Position numbers and translations under genes: made by a program | The notes under the pieces: model-generated | What the model was told of the DNA's origin: nothing | Databases searched by the model: none | The model's input: only the letters and a program-made list of their open reading frames with translations | Assembly: GCF_002234675.1 (NCBI RefSeq) | Contig: NC_019872.2 | Location: 6,612,949-6,676,948, forward strand | Reading direction: 5' to 3' | Origin: Oryzias latipes | Taxonomy: Eukaryota > Chordata > Actinopteri > Beloniformes > Adrianichthyidae | Length of the DNA stretch: 64,000 bases | In this document: in pieces, positions 63,890 to 64,000 of the stretch | How the letters are laid out: each line of letters begins with the position of its first letter | Position numbering within the stretch: position 1 is the stretch's first letter

Positions 63890-64000
63890 CACAATCACCT
63901 GTTGATTCATTGCAAAAGGCTTCCAGTGGTCTTTTATTTACGCTTATGCCGTTTTTAGGCAACATTTTAAAAACCAGCGTCGTATTCCAGGCCATAGTTT
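63890..64000 (-). repeat. Start of a fifth copy of the TTAAA-target MITE family, cut by the window edge
   Basis: TTCCAGTGGTCTTTTATTTA then CGCTTATGCCGTTTTTAGGC parallels 61,930-61,970. It lies in the HSPA4 intron after exon 10; the rest is outside. Confidence 0.5.

Overview
The window is a teleost-fish nuclear chromosome segment. The evidence is intron-split genes with GT/AG junctions, a tRNA-headed SINE of the teleost V-SINE type, many short hAT-like transposons with 8-bp target duplications, a Tf1/sushi-group Ty3/Gypsy retrotransposon, and the vertebrate gene order AFF4 - ZCCHC10 - HSPA4 (known from human 5q31). The exact species cannot be fixed from sequence alone.

Region 1 (1-22,200): no host protein gene is recognised. 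It is a transposon graveyard. It holds a broken BED-finger hAT relic (258-1624), a short MITE (2477-3808) carrying a second transposon inside it (2710-3462), another BED-finger hAT relic (about 4705-5716), a 4.6-kb chromodomain LTR retrotransposon (7483-12120) nested in an older TIR element (7390-12537), a small hAT MITE (13363-13534), a headless V-SINE (14325-14640) and an inverted repeat pair (20940-21425). A promoter-like patch lies near 20,290-20,420.

Region 2 (22,210-48,700, minus strand): AFF4, the scaffold of the super elongation complex. I reconstructed 21 coding exons that join in frame (1,117 codons plus stop). They include a 28-bp exon at 39,954-39,981 that adds an N-terminus like that of the AFF1 paralogue. 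A long A/T-rich 3'UTR follows the stop codon, and a non-coding first exon lies near 48,413.

Region 3 (50,070-56,170, minus strand): ZCCHC10, four coding exons and 159 residues, with a CCHC knuckle and a Ser/Asp-rich tail ending in lysines. Its second intron holds a LINE relic cut up by three hAT-like insertions.

Region 4 (58,400-64,000, plus strand): the first ten exons of HSPA4 (Hsp110 family), which runs off the right edge inside the gene.

The three genes are probably neighbours by ancient synteny rather than an operon: AFF4 acts in transcription elongation, ZCCHC10 is a small nuclear zinc-knuckle protein, and HSPA4 is an Hsp70 nucleotide-exchange factor. The most instructive mobile-element signal is an exact 11-nt complement between the LTR of the retrotransposon and the site just inside its 5' LTR, the layout expected for tRNA-independent self-priming. 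No wholly new biological system is evident.
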